From Dyella marensis (lineage in GTDB: Bacteria > Pseudomonadota > Gammaproteobacteria > Xanthomonadales > Rhodanobacteraceae): a DNA stretch of 64,000 nt. The stretch is from NCBI RefSeq assembly GCF_900112865.1, contig NZ_FONH01000009.1, positions 62,001 through 126,000 on the forward strand, given 5' to 3'. This document shows positions 34,479 to 43,535 of this stretch, in pieces (position 1 is the stretch's first letter; each line of letters starts with the position of its first letter). The notes under the pieces were generated by a model. That model was not told where the DNA came from and did no database searches. It saw only the letters and a list, made by a program, of their open reading frames with translations. The position numbers were made by a program, and so were the translations under genes.

Positions 34479-36293
34479 TCACGCCCGCTTGGCGTGCTTC
34501 TCGTCGCCGTTATCGGTCACGACACGATTGCGCCCACCGCGCTTCGCCCGATACAACGCCGCATCCGCATCGCGGCACAACGGCTGCATCGCATAACCCG
34601 ACATGTCGGTCGCCGCCATGCCGATACTCGCCGACAGCGCAACGGCCAGATCCTCGCAATGCCCCGGCGATGCCTCGATCGTCCTGCGCACACGCTCCGC
34701 CAGCATCATCCCCTGCTCGCGACCGCAATCCACGAACAGGATGCCGAACTCCTCGCCGCCCAGGCGGCCGAACAGATCGCTGGTGCGCAGCAGCGGCCGG
34801 CACAGCGTCACCACATGCTTGAGCATGTCGTCGCCCACCGCATGGCCGTGCGTGTCGTTGATCTGCTTGAAATGATCCAGGTCGATGAAGATCAGGCAGG
34901 CCTTGCCGTGCTTCTTCTCGGTCAGATGCAGCGCACGGCTCGCTTCGGCGATGAAGGTCTGGTGATTGAGGATGCCGGTCAGGCCGTCCACGCAGGACAG
35001 CTTCTTGAAGCGCAGCTGCGAACGCTTGATGCGGAACAGCCAGAGCACGATCGACACCAGCATCATCAGCAGCAGGGCGATGTACAGCCGGCCGGTTTCG
35101 ACGGCCTTGGTGTTCAGTGCCTGCTGCAGGCGCAGGATGCTGTTCTGCTTGGCCAGCGCGTCGGTTTCCAGACGCTGCACGTGCAGGTGCTGCTGCGCCA
35201 TCTCGTAGGCCAGGGTGCGCGCGCTGATGTCGTTGAGATAGCCCTTGTCCTGCGCGGCGTACTGCTCGTGGTAGACCAGCGCGGCCGCGGTGTGGCCCTG
35301 GCGCTTCTCCACCTCGTAGAGCACTTCGTAGGCGACCATCAGCCATTCGCTGATCTCGCCCTGGTGCGCCATGGCGGCGGCGGCCAATCCCGCCTTGCGC
35401 GCTTCGCTGTCATTGCCGAGCATGGATAGCGCCTGCGCGCGCTCGGCCTGCGCGGAGAGCATGTGCGGATAGAAGCGGTTGAGCCGGACAGTGGGCTCGA
35501 TGCGGTCGAGCAGCGCCAGCGCCTTGGCCGGCTGCTTCTCGTCGATGTACAGGCTGCCGAGCACCAGCCGGATGCTGTTGGTGGCCACCGGTTGCTGGGC
35601 CGCGGTGCAGGCGTCGATGCCCTCCTGCACTTCGGGGCTGGCCGAATGCAGGCGCTTGCCGTTGTAGAGCGCGGCCACCAGCAGGTTGAGCGGCAGGCAA
35701 CGGTTTTCGCCGGCGGGGATCGCCTCGTCCATCATGCGCGCGTACTTGATCGCCAGGTCGGTCTGGCCGGCCAGGTCGAGCATCTGCGAGAGATTCATCA
35801 GGACCAGGAAGCGCGTCATCGGGTCCTTGATCGACGGCAGCTCCGAGGCCAGTCGGTTGGCCAGCGTGAAGGCTTCTTCGTAGCGCTGGTTCCAGCCCAG
35901 GTTCATCAGCAGCAGCGACGAGGCGCGGAAGCGGATGGCGTCGTCGGTGGCCTTGGCGATGATCTCGCGCAAGGCCTCTTCCGACTTGGCGTAGTTGCCC
36001 TGGAACATCACTTCCCAGGCATCCAGGTAGCGCAAACGCCATTCGTCGCGCGGCGAGAGCTTGGGCGTCTCGCGGTGCAGGCGTTCGAGCATCTGCACGA
36101 ACTTCGGATGATCCTTGCGCTGCAGGCTTTCGGCCTGGTCGAGGAAGGCCGATGGATTGCCGATAGTGGACTGCACCGCCGGCCCGGTGGCGGTGTCGAC
36201 CATCAGGCTGGCATGGCCGGGCTGCGCAAGCGCGCCCAAGCCCAGGACCGCGAGCGCGGTCCAGGTCTTCAAGCGGTTCGGCAGCCGGGCCAT
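34479..36293 (-). CDS. TPR-containing membrane diguanylate cyclase
   Basis: A 604-residue sensor enzyme: signal peptide or anchor (to about residue 28), a periplasmic tetratricopeptide-like region (about 40-370), one membrane span (YIALLLMMLVSIVLWLF) and a C-terminal GGDEF domain. The active motif is GGEEF in FGRLGGEEFGILF, and the product-inhibition site RxxD is present as RTSD five residues before it, so it should make c-di-GMP and be feedback-inhibited. It starts 31 bp after the borosin-like substrate gene on the same strand and may be cotranscribed with it. The input signal is unknown. Confidence 0.88.
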   Translation of the reverse strand: MARLPNRLKTWTALAVLGLGALAQPGHASLMVDTATGPAVQSTIGNPSAFLDQAESLQRKDHPKFVQMLERLHRETPKLSPRDEWRLRYLDAWEVMFQGNYAKSEEALREIIAKATDDAIRFRASSLLLMNLGWNQRYEEAFTLANRLASELPSIKDPMTRFLVLMNLSQMLDLAGQTDLAIKYARMMDEAIPAGENRCLPLNLLVAALYNGKRLHSASPEVQEGIDACTAAQQPVATNSIRLVLGSLYIDEKQPAKALALLDRIEPTVRLNRFYPHMLSAQAERAQALSMLGNDSEARKAGLAAAAMAHQGEISEWLMVAYEVLYEVEKRQGHTAAALVYHEQYAAQDKGYLNDISARTLAYEMAQQHLHVQRLETDALAKQNSILRLQQALNTKAVETGRLYIALLLMMLVSIVLWLFRIKRSQLRFKKLSCVDGLTGILNHQTFIAEASRALHLTEKKHGKACLIFIDLDHFKQINDTHGHAVGDDMLKHVVTLCRPLLRTSDLFGRLGGEEFGILFVDCGREQGMMLAERVRRTIEASPGHCEDLAVALSASIGMAATDMSGYAMQPLCRDADAALYRAKRGGRNRVVTDNGDEKHAKRA

Positions 36294-36324
36294 GGCGTCG
36301 TCGTGTCCGACGCGGACGCCGTGC

Positions 36325-36591
36325 TTATTCTTCTTCTTCGGGCGACAGCGGCGTCGGCAGTTGCTCGGGGAGGTCTTCCTCCTCGGTGCCCGGCGCCTGC
36401 GTGACCTGCGGCGGTTCGGACTTCTGCGCGCCGAGTTCGACCACCAGCGGCGCACTGTCGCCGGTGCTGGCGGCGGCCTTCAGCGCTTCGGAAGCCTGCG
36501 CTTCCAGCTGCTTCGCCAGTTCGTCACCCGGCAGGTGGCGCAGCGACGCATCGCTGCCAATGGCCTCGAGCAAATCGATGGTATCCATCAT
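36325..36591 (-). CDS. probable split-borosin precursor peptide
   Basis: An 88-residue acidic protein. Residues 4-45 are helical and resemble a borosin binding domain (IDLLEAIGSDASLRH, then DELAKQLEAQASEALKAA), comparable by eye to the SonA N-terminus. A hydrophobic patch APLVVELG (47-54) may be the methylated core, by analogy with the LVIS core of SonA. The tail (58-88) is Pro/Glu-rich and ends in four Glu. There is no signal peptide. The RBS is GAGGGG. The methyltransferase gene lies 177 bp upstream on the same strand. No family is assigned with certainty; the partner gene carries most of the argument. Confidence 0.62.
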   Translation of the reverse strand: MMDTIDLLEAIGSDASLRHLPGDELAKQLEAQASEALKAAASTGDSAPLVVELGAQKSEPPQVTQAPGTEEEDLPEQLPTPLSPEEEE

Positions 36592-36768
36592 GTTTTCCCC
36601 TCATCCCCTGTTTACGTTCGTTATGGTGCGGCTGCTTGGTGTCGCACGCCGGCGCAATGGATGCGCCGGTCGGTTTCCTGGCCGTTCGCCACGCCTTGGG
36701 GCGCAGCGTACCGCCGGGTCACGCGGGGCGGTGTGCCCCCAAAAGCATGAGCGCGCGCCGTGCCGGCA

Positions 36769-37596
36769 TCATGCCAGCGCGCTCTCCTTGTCCAAGGCTT
36801 CCAATCGTTCCCGCATGGCGAGATTGAGACGCAGGGTTTGCGATGGCGGCAGCACCACCGTTTCCTCCGAGGTCACCGTGACGTGCGGCAGCTCGCGCAG
36901 CGTAGTGCGGCGGATGCGCGGCTTTTCGATCGGCAGCGTCGCGCCGCGATAGATGATGACTTCGTGGTCCAGCGGGTAGTCGCGGCTGAGCAGTTCCACC
37001 AGCAGCTCGCGGTATTTCGGCCCGGTGCTGAAACGGCCCAGCGAGCGGTCGCCGACCAGACCCACCTGCCACAGCACCAGGTAACCGGCGTTGTCGATGC
37101 GGCGTTCGTAGAACAGCAGCTGGCTCGCCTCGAAATGCTGGCAGCCGTAGCGGCCCGGATCGATGCCCAGGTCCGCGTAGAGGCAATCCTCGGCGGAAAT
37201 GCCCGGCTCCATATGCGCCTGGAAGCCTTCCGCACGCGCCGTTTCGATCACTTTGTGCGGCGACCAGGCGAAGATGCCGGGATGTCCGTAGAACACGCCG
37301 CACACGCGGTTGCCGGCGCGCACCTCGACCATCATCAGCTCGACCCATTCCCGATAGGTCTTCATGCGCGACTTGCCTTCGCGGTAGTACGGCTGAAGGC
37401 TGCGCACGTCCGGATGCATGCGCTGCAGCCACAGCTCCACCACGCCATCGGAAAGCCCGGCGAACACCACATCCGCCTGCTGGATATGGCTGCGAGCCAG
37501 CGGCGTCAGGTGGGAACCCAGGGTCATCCCCAGGCCGACACAGGCGAGACTGCCGCGGCGCGGTTCGTTGGAGGCTGGTGAAGGATGGGTCGGCAT
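36769..37596 (-). CDS. SonM-like tetrapyrrole-methylase-fold peptide N-methyltransferase (split borosin)
   Basis: A 275-residue SAM-dependent methylase of the tetrapyrrole (precorrin) methylase fold. After a 14-residue lead come GSLACVGLGMTLG and the family blocks FYGHPGIFAWSPHKVI, MEPGISAEDCLYADLGIDPG and HFEASQLLFYERRID, then DHEVIIYRGATLPIEKPRI. These closely match the SonM borosin methyltransferase of Shewanella as I recall it, and not cobalamin or siroheme enzymes, which would occur in other contexts. Split borosin enzymes methylate backbone amides of a separate precursor, here most likely the 88-residue protein downstream. The start at 37596 is chosen to keep only a short N-lead; an alternative at 37716 exists. 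No clear RBS. Confidence 0.78.
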   Translation of the reverse strand: MPTHPSPASNEPRRGSLACVGLGMTLGSHLTPLARSHIQQADVVFAGLSDGVVELWLQRMHPDVRSLQPYYREGKSRMKTYREWVELMMVEVRAGNRVCGVFYGHPGIFAWSPHKVIETARAEGFQAHMEPGISAEDCLYADLGIDPGRYGCQHFEASQLLFYERRIDNAGYLVLWQVGLVGDRSLGRFSTGPKYRELLVELLSRDYPLDHEVIIYRGATLPIEKPRIRRTTLRELPHVTVTSEETVVLPPSQTLRLNLAMRERLEALDKESALA

Positions 37597-37915
37597 CGCG
37601 TGATAGTAGGGCAGTTTTGTGAGCGGACGCACATCTTCATTTGTGAAGGGTGTGCTGCTGCGCCGGCGGCTTCCTTGCTGTCGCCCGGAAGTGGCTTCGA
37701 GCTGTCGATACGTCATGCAGCTGCCCGGCGTCCCGGGTGATGGCGGATATGCCGCCACATAAAAGTTTGTATAAACAACGATGTGCATCGCATATGGCGG
37801 AAATGCCTGATGGATGGCGATAAATATTCAGCCATCGTTTATTTTGAGGGCCAGCCACTAGCGGATAGATCCGCAGACATTTGCACCAGCCCAAAGCATT
37901 GTCCATGATGGTGCA
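37597..37915. other. 319-bp divergent region between the borosin methyltransferase and ntrB
   Basis: AT-rich for this genome. It holds the palindromes GGCGG-ATATG-CCGCC (37742-37756), GTTT-GTAT-AAAC (about 37765-37776) and GCGGAT-AG-ATCCGC (37861-37874), and NtrC-type half-sites just before ntrB. It must contain both promoters; neither is assigned. No ORF is supported. Confidence 0.55.
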
Positions 37916-37916
37916 A
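37881..37916 (+). promoter_or_regulatory. NtrC half-site pair overlapping the ntrB start
   Basis: TTGCACCA (37881-37888) and TGGTGCAA (37909-37916) are perfect inverted arms 20 bp apart; the second overlaps the A of the ntrB ATG. Binding here would be expected to repress ntrBC (autoregulation). Confidence 0.6.
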
Positions 37917-38923
37917 TGAACACGGCATCCTGGCGCGGCTGGGCAGAGCAGATGTCGACCGGGCTGGCCCTGGTCGACGCGGGGCTGCGGGTGGTGTGGA
38001 TCAATCCCGCGCTGGCGGAATGGCTGGATACCGGGCCGCGCAGCGCGGTGGGTCAGCCGCTGGGATTGTTGCTGCATGAGCCGGACTGGCTGGGGCAGGC
38101 CGAGCGTGCCCTGGCGGAACAGCGCGCGGTGCAACTGCGCGGGGTGGCGCTGCGCACGGCGCGCGGGCGGGAATGGCCGGCCGATGTGGCGCTGCAGCCG
38201 GTGGACGGTGGCGTGTTATTGGAAGTGCATGTGCTGGCACCGGCTGCGCCGGCCGCTTCGCCGCTGTCCGCCACGCTGCGCGGCTTCGCGCATGAAGTGA
38301 AGAACCCGCTTGCCGGCCTGCGCGGCGCGGCGCAGCTGCTGCAGCGCCGGGTCGCCGACGAGGACCTGAAGGCGCTGGCCGGCCTGGTAATCGCCGAGGC
38401 CGACCGGCTCGCCTCGCTGGCCAACCGGCTGCTGCATCACGACGGCGCGCCGCGGCTGGGTCCGGTGAACATCCACGAGCAGCTGGAATGGCTGACCGAC
38501 CTGCTGCAGGCCGAACCCGAGCCGCCGCAGCTGCGCCACGACTACGACCCCAGCCTGCCCGACGTGAAGGGCGACGCCGAGCGCCTGCAGCAGATCCTGC
38601 TCAACCTGGCGCGCAATGCGATTGAAGCCGGCGCGCGCACGCTCACCCTGCGCACGCGCGTCGAGCACGGCCTGCGCGTGGGCGAACGCATGCTGCGCAC
38701 CGCCTTGCGCGTGGATGTCGCCGACGATGGCCCGGGCGTGCCCGCCGCGCTGCGCGACACCTTGTTCGAACCGCTGGTGTCCGGACGCGCCGACGGCAGC
38801 GGGCTGGGTCTCGCCCTGGCGCGCGAGATCGCGCGCGAGCACGGCGGCGAGCTGCGCTACGCCAGCCGGCCGGGCGAGACGGTGTTTTCGCTGTACCTGC
38901 CGCTGGAGCGCACCCATGAGTGA
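37916..38923 (+). CDS. ntrB: nitrogen regulation sensor histidine kinase NtrB
   Basis: A 335-residue soluble kinase: PAS domain (about 10-105), dimerisation/phosphoacceptor helix with H126 in FAHEVKNPLAGLRGAAQLL, and HATPase with NLARNAIEAGA (N box), VADDGPGVP (G1) and GSGLGLALAREI (G2). It phosphorylates or dephosphorylates NtrC according to nitrogen status, under control of PII proteins. The overlap of 8 bp with ntrC shows translational coupling. It sits 10 kb from glnA rather than directly next to it, as in many Xanthomonadales. An NtrC half-site covers its start. Confidence 0.93.
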   Translation: MNTASWRGWAEQMSTGLALVDAGLRVVWINPALAEWLDTGPRSAVGQPLGLLLHEPDWLGQAERALAEQRAVQLRGVALRTARGREWPADVALQPVDGGVLLEVHVLAPAAPAASPLSATLRGFAHEVKNPLAGLRGAAQLLQRRVADEDLKALAGLVIAEADRLASLANRLLHHDGAPRLGPVNIHEQLEWLTDLLQAEPEPPQLRHDYDPSLPDVKGDAERLQQILLNLARNAIEAGARTLTLRTRVEHGLRVGERMLRTALRVDVADDGPGVPAALRDTLFEPLVSGRADGSGLGLALAREIAREHGGELRYASRPGETVFSLYLPLERTHE

Positions 38924-40304
38924 AGAAATCTGGATCGCCGACGACGATCGCGGCGTGCGTTTCGTCCTGGCCGAAGCGCTGCGCGACGCGGGCCTGGCGG
39001 TGCGCGAATTCGGCGATGCCGAATCGGTGCGCGAGGCGTTGCGCGATGCGCGTCCCGCGCTGCTGTTGACCGATGTGCGCATGCCGGGCGAAGGCGGCCT
39101 GGCCTTGCTCAATGACCTGAAGGCGCGCGGCGTCGGGCCGGTCATCGTGATGAGCGCGTTTACCGATGTCGCTACCACCGCCGCCGCCTATCGCGCCGGT
39201 GCGGCGGATTACCTGGCCAAGCCGTTCGATCTGGATCAGGCGGTCGCCGCGGTGCAGCGCGCGCTGGCCGATGTCCCCGCTGCCGCCGCGCCGCCGCCCG
39301 CGCCGGTGGTCCCCGCGCATGCGCTGCTCGGCGAAAGCCCGGCGATGCGCGAGGTGTTCCGCCTGATCGGCCGCGTCGCGGCAAGCGAACTCAATGTGCT
39401 GATCACCGGCGAGACCGGCACCGGCAAGGAACTGGTAGCGCGCGCGCTGCACGAGGAAAGCGCGCGGCGCGAGCGTGCGTTCGTGGCGCTCAACACGGCC
39501 GCGATTCCCAGCGAGCTGCTGGAAAGCGAACTGTTCGGCCATGAGGCCGGCGCCTTTACCGGCGCCACGCGCCGCTACGCCGGCCGTTTCGAGCAGGCCG
39601 AGGGCGGCACGCTGTTCCTGGACGAGATCGGCGACATGCCGCTGGCCTTGCAGACCCGTCTGCTGCGCGTGCTGGCGGGCGGCGAGTTCTATCGGGTGGG
39701 CGGACGCGAGCTGATCCGCGGCAATGTGCGCATCGTGGCGGCCACACACCAGGACCTGGATGCGCGCGTGGCGGCCGGCCTGTTCCGCGCCGACCTCAAG
39801 CACCGCCTGGACGTGGTGCGCATCGAACTGCCGGCGCTGCGCCAGCGGCGCGCAGATATTCCGCTGCTGGCGCAGCATTTCCTCGCCGCGGCGGCGCGGG
39901 AGCTGAAGCTGCCGCCCAAGCGCTTTTCCAAGGCCGCGCTGAAAGCCGTGGCGCAACGCGATTTTCCCGGCAACGTGCGCGAGCTGGAGAACCTGTGCCG
40001 CCGTCTGGCGGTGATCGCTCCGGGTGTGGAAATCCTGCCGGCGGATCTCGGCGGTCCCGCCGCCGCTCCTGCGCTGGGCGACTGGACCGACGCGCTGCGC
40101 GAATGGGCCGCGCTGGCGCTGGCCGACGGCGAGAGCGACATCCATGCGCGGGCACGCGAGGCGATGGATCACACCTTGATGCAGGCCGCGCTGGCCGTGC
40201 ATGGCGGGCATCGCCAGCATGCGGCGGCGGCGCTGGGGGTCGGGCGCAATACGTTGACGCGCAAGCTGGGCGCGTCGCGTACGCGGCGGCCGTCGCGGCC
40301 TTGA
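38916..40304 (+). CDS. ntrC: nitrogen regulation response regulator NtrC
   Basis: A 462-residue sigma-54 activator. Receiver domain with phospho-acceptor D53 ([13 protein letters not shown]); AAA+ domain with Walker A GETGTGKE (165-172), the sigma-54-contacting GAFTGA (212-217) and FLDEIGDMP (Walker B); and a C-terminal Fis-type HTH ([20 protein letters not shown]). It binds GCACC-N5-GGTGC sites, one of which lies upstream of glnA in this window. The start overlaps ntrB. Length and domain order match enteric NtrC. Confidence 0.95.
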   Translation: MSEEIWIADDDRGVRFVLAEALRDAGLAVREFGDAESVREALRDARPALLLTDVRMPGEGGLALLNDLKARGVGPVIVMSAFTDVATTAAAYRAGAADYLAKPFDLDQAVAAVQRALADVPAAAAPPPAPVVPAHALLGESPAMREVFRLIGRVAASELNVLITGETGTGKELVARALHEESARRERAFVALNTAAIPSELLESELFGHEAGAFTGATRRYAGRFEQAEGGTLFLDEIGDMPLALQTRLLRVLAGGEFYRVGGRELIRGNVRIVAATHQDLDARVAAGLFRADLKHRLDVVRIELPALRQRRADIPLLAQHFLAAAARELKLPPKRFSKAALKAVAQRDFPGNVRELENLCRRLAVIAPGVEILPADLGGPAAAPALGDWTDALREWAALALADGESDIHARAREAMDHTLMQAALAVHGGHRQHAAAALGVGRNTLTRKLGASRTRRPSRP

Positions 40305-40334
40305 GTCACTTACGAATCTAGCGGAGCTTTCTCC

Positions 40335-40784
40335 ATGTCACTCACGGTGCGGGCCGCGCAACGCGGCGATATCCAACACATTGCCGACTGGAACCAGGCG
40401 ATGGCCTGGGAGACCGAGCAGAAGCGGCTGAATCCCGAAGTGCTGGCGCGCGGCGTGGCGGCGGTGTTCGACGAGCCGCGGCGCGGCTTCTACCTGGTGG
40501 CCGAGCGCGAGGGCGAGCCGGTGGGGTGCCTGCTGGTGACGTATGAGTGGAGCGATTGGCGCTGCGGGGATTTCTTCTGGATCCAGAGCGTGTATGTGGT
40601 CGAGCATGCGCGGCGGGGCGGGGCGTTCCGGGCGATGTACGAAGCCGTGGCGCAGCGCGCGCGTGAAGCCGGCGCGGTCGGCGTGCGTCTGTATGTCGAG
40701 ACCGAGAACGAGCGTGCGCAGCGCACGTATGCGGGGCTGGGCATGGAGCGCTGTCATTACTTCATGTACGAAGCGGGCTTTTAA
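40335..40784 (+). CDS. GNAT-family N-acetyltransferase
   Basis: A 149-residue single-domain GNAT. Strands and the acetyl-CoA loop are visible (FFWIQSVYVVEHARRGGAFRAMYEAVAQRA), with the conserved C-terminal YVETENERAQRTYAGLGMERCHYFMYE typical of the RimI-like group. It transfers an acetyl group to an unknown amine, in the cytosol. It starts 30 bp after ntrC (RBS GGAG at weak spacing), and read-through from ntrBC is possible. A REP-like pair follows. Confidence 0.8.
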   Translation: MSLTVRAAQRGDIQHIADWNQAMAWETEQKRLNPEVLARGVAAVFDEPRRGFYLVAEREGEPVGCLLVTYEWSDWRCGDFFWIQSVYVVEHARRGGAFRAMYEAVAQRAREAGAVGVRLYVETENERAQRTYAGLGMERCHYFMYEAGF

Positions 40785-40807
40785 AGCCCCTCTCCCCTCG
40801 GGAGGGG

Positions 40808-40901
40808 CGTAGGTTGGGGTGAGCCGCAGGCGAACCCCAACAATGCGAGGCGCATCCATGTAGCGATGTTGGGGTTCGCCTGCGGCTCACCCCAACCTAC
40901 G
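40808..40901. repeat. REP-like facing repeat pair
   Basis: CGTAGGTTGGGGTGAGCCGCAGGCGAACCCCAAC and its reverse complement, 94 bp, between convergent GNAT and the EAL-domain gene. Confidence 0.85.
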
Positions 40902-40914
40902 CCGGGCGCAGTGG

Positions 40915-43434
40915 TCAGGCGGGAACCAGCAGCCGCTCGAACTCCACCGCCGGCATCGGCGCGCCATACAGGAACCCCTGCAACAACCGGCACCCCGCCT
41001 GGCGCAGATAATCCGCCTGCTCCGGCGTCTCCACGCCCTCCGCCACCACGCTCATCTCCAGGCTCTGCGCCATGGTGATGATCGCGTCGGCGATCGCCGC
41101 GCTATCGGTATCCGTCGCCACGTCACGCACGAACGCGCGCGGGATCTTCAGCACGTCGATGGGGAAGTGCTTGAGGTAGGACAGGCTGCTGTAGCCCGTG
41201 CCGAAATCGTCCAGCGCCAGGCTCACGCCGAGCTCTTTCAGCTGCTGCATCAGCGCGCGGCTGTGGTCGCCGCCGGACATCACCATGCGCTCGGTCAATT
41301 CAAGCTCGATCATCCCCGGCGGCAGCTCGCTCTCGCGCAGCATGTCGCGCAGCGCGTCGTGGAAGCCCGGCTGCAGGAACTGCGGCGGCGCGACGTTCAC
41401 TGCGATCGACACGCTGCGCCCGGAGCGATGCCACACCGCCGCCTGCTGGCAGGCCTGCTGCAGCGCCCAGCGGCCGAGCGGACCGATCAGTCCGCTCTCC
41501 TCGGCCACCGGCACGAACTGGTCGGGGCGATAGACGTCGTGGCCGTCGACCTGCCAGCGCAGCAGGGCCTCGGCGCCGACCACCACGCCGGTGAGCGCGT
41601 CGACCTTGGGCTGGTAATGCAGTTGCAGGTCGCCGCGGCGCATCGCGGTGCGCAGGTCGCGCTCGATGCGCATCTGCGCGGCCGGGCGCTCGGTCATCGC
41701 CGCGGTGAACAGCCGGTAGCTGTTGCGGCCCTGCATCTTGGCTTCGTACATCGCGGTGTCGGCGTGGCGGATCAGCGCCTCCGCGTCGTCGGCATCGTCC
41801 GGATACAGGCTGATGCCGGCGCTGAAGCTCAAGGCGAGTTCGGCCAGCTCGTGCGGCGGATGCTCGTGCCAGCGGCGCATCAGCAGCTCGCAGGTCTTGG
41901 CCGCGTCGACGGCGCTGTCCACGTGCGGCAGCACCACCATGAACTCGTCGCCGGCGGTGCGGCTGACGATGTGCTCGCCGCCGAGCAGGCCGCGCAAGTG
42001 CGCGGCGAACAGGCGCAGCAGCTGGTCGCCGGTCTGGTGGCCGAGCGAATCGTTGATGTGCTTGAAATGGTCCAGGTTGATGAAGATCAGCGCCGCGCGC
42101 CCATGACGCCGCCGTGCCGCGGCGATCACCTGGGCCAGCCGCGCCTGCAACAGATGGCGATTGGGCAGGCCGGTCAGCGTGTCGTGCTGCGCCATGTGCG
42201 CCATCTTCAGCACCAGCGCGCGGGTGGCGCTGACGTCGTGGAATACCAGCACGCCGCCGATCACGTTGCCGGCATGGTCGTGGATCGACGCCGCCGAATC
42301 CTCGATCGGCGTGCGGAAGCCATTGCGATGCACCAGCATCGCATTGCCGCGCAGCTCCACGATGGTGTCGCGGCCGATCGCCTCGCGCAGCGGATTGCGC
42401 AGCAGCTCGTCGCTGTCGCCGTCGATCAGGCGGAATACGTCTTCGATCGGCTGGCCCAGCGCCTCGGCATGGCTCCAGCCGGTCATCGCCTCGGCGATGG
42501 GATTGAGCGAGGTCACGCGCAGCTGCAGGTCGGTGGTGATCACCGCGTCGCCGATCGAGCGCAGGGTGACTTCGGCCAGCTCGCGCTCGCGGAACAGGGC
42601 TTCTTCGTAGGCCTTGCGCTGGCTGATGTCCTGGATCTGCGCCACGGCGTGGAACGGCGTGCCGTCCGGCGCGCGCACCAGCGACACGGTCAGCAGCACG
42701 TGCACCACGTGGCCGTCATGGTGGAAGTAGCGCTTTTCCAGCTGGTAGGAGTCGCGCTTGCCGTCCATCAGCTCGGTGGCCAGTTCGAAGCTCTTGGCCA
42801 CGTCGTCCGGATGGGTGATGTCGCGGATATTGAGCTGCAGCAGTTCCGGCTCGCGGTAACCGAGCATGTGGCACAGCGCGGCGTTGACGCGCAGCAGGCG
42901 GCCGTCCGGCGCGACCAGGCCCATGCCGATCGCGGCGTGCTGGAAGGCGCCGAAGAAACGCTGCTCGCTTTCGCGCAGGCGCGTTTCCAGCGCATGGCGC
43001 TCGGTGATGTCGATCAGCACGGTGAATACGCCGGTCACCGTGCCGTCGGCGTCGTAGTCCGGCTGGAAGCTGCCATGCACGTAGCAGCGCGACTGGCCGG
43101 CGAACATCTCGCCTTCATACACGGAAGGATGGCCGCGGAGGGCTTCGTCCAGGCAGGGGCTGGCGCGCTGCAGGCTGGCTTCGTCCAGCACTTCGCTGAC
43201 GTGGCGGCCGAGCAGTTGGGCGGGGTCGACACCGAGCCAGGACTGGTGCGCGGCATTGGCGAAGCGGATGCGCAGCTCGCGGTCGATGTAGGCGATCAGG
43301 GCCGGCGCGCCGTGTACGACACGAGCGGTCCAATCGGGCTCGGTCGAAGCCGGCCCGGTCTGCCGATCGGGTTCGATCCGCTGCATGCCCATATCGCCCG
43401 TCCGTCCACCCCTGTAGGACGCTAGAGACCGCAT
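40915..43434 (-). CDS. PAS-PAS-PAS-GGDEF-EAL signalling protein
   Basis: An 839-residue soluble c-di-GMP protein. Three PAS domains (about 30-150, 155-275, 280-400) precede a GGDEF-type domain whose motif is AGDEF ([12 protein letters not shown]), a variant that may be weak or only bind GTP. The EAL domain has [22 protein letters not shown] with the following KIPRAFV, and EGVET, so phosphodiesterase activity is likely. It is therefore predicted to lower c-di-GMP, opposite to the GGEEF enzyme at 35 kb. The start could also be the Met at 43392; the length is unaffected in meaning. Confidence 0.9.
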   Translation of the reverse strand: MRSLASYRGGRTGDMGMQRIEPDRQTGPASTEPDWTARVVHGAPALIAYIDRELRIRFANAAHQSWLGVDPAQLLGRHVSEVLDEASLQRASPCLDEALRGHPSVYEGEMFAGQSRCYVHGSFQPDYDADGTVTGVFTVLIDITERHALETRLRESEQRFFGAFQHAAIGMGLVAPDGRLLRVNAALCHMLGYREPELLQLNIRDITHPDDVAKSFELATELMDGKRDSYQLEKRYFHHDGHVVHVLLTVSLVRAPDGTPFHAVAQIQDISQRKAYEEALFRERELAEVTLRSIGDAVITTDLQLRVTSLNPIAEAMTGWSHAEALGQPIEDVFRLIDGDSDELLRNPLREAIGRDTIVELRGNAMLVHRNGFRTPIEDSAASIHDHAGNVIGGVLVFHDVSATRALVLKMAHMAQHDTLTGLPNRHLLQARLAQVIAAARRRHGRAALIFINLDHFKHINDSLGHQTGDQLLRLFAAHLRGLLGGEHIVSRTAGDEFMVVLPHVDSAVDAAKTCELLMRRWHEHPPHELAELALSFSAGISLYPDDADDAEALIRHADTAMYEAKMQGRNSYRLFTAAMTERPAAQMRIERDLRTAMRRGDLQLHYQPKVDALTGVVVGAEALLRWQVDGHDVYRPDQFVPVAEESGLIGPLGRWALQQACQQAAVWHRSGRSVSIAVNVAPPQFLQPGFHDALRDMLRESELPPGMIELELTERMVMSGGDHSRALMQQLKELGVSLALDDFGTGYSSLSYLKHFPIDVLKIPRAFVRDVATDTDSAAIADAIITMAQSLEMSVVAEGVETPEQADYLRQAGCRLLQGFLYGAPMPAVEFERLLVPA

Positions 43435-43535
43435 GATGCGCCAAGTCGCGGCGGGTGGGCAGTGGGTGGCGATGCGGTCGAAGTGAAGGAAATGTCTACG
43501 CGGCCATGCTTTCCGACGTCGGCCGCATGCGGGCG

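Noticed and set aside
36769..37596. Methyltransferase as a cobalamin or siroheme biosynthesis enzyme
   Set aside because: No other cob/cys genes nearby, and the conserved blocks look like SonM rather than CobA/CysG.
40786..40808. GCCCCTC.../...GAGGGGC hairpin after the GNAT gene as a terminator
   Set aside because: No T-run; this CCTCTCCCCTCGGGAGGGG type sequence is common in GC-rich genomes and merges with the REP-like repeat.
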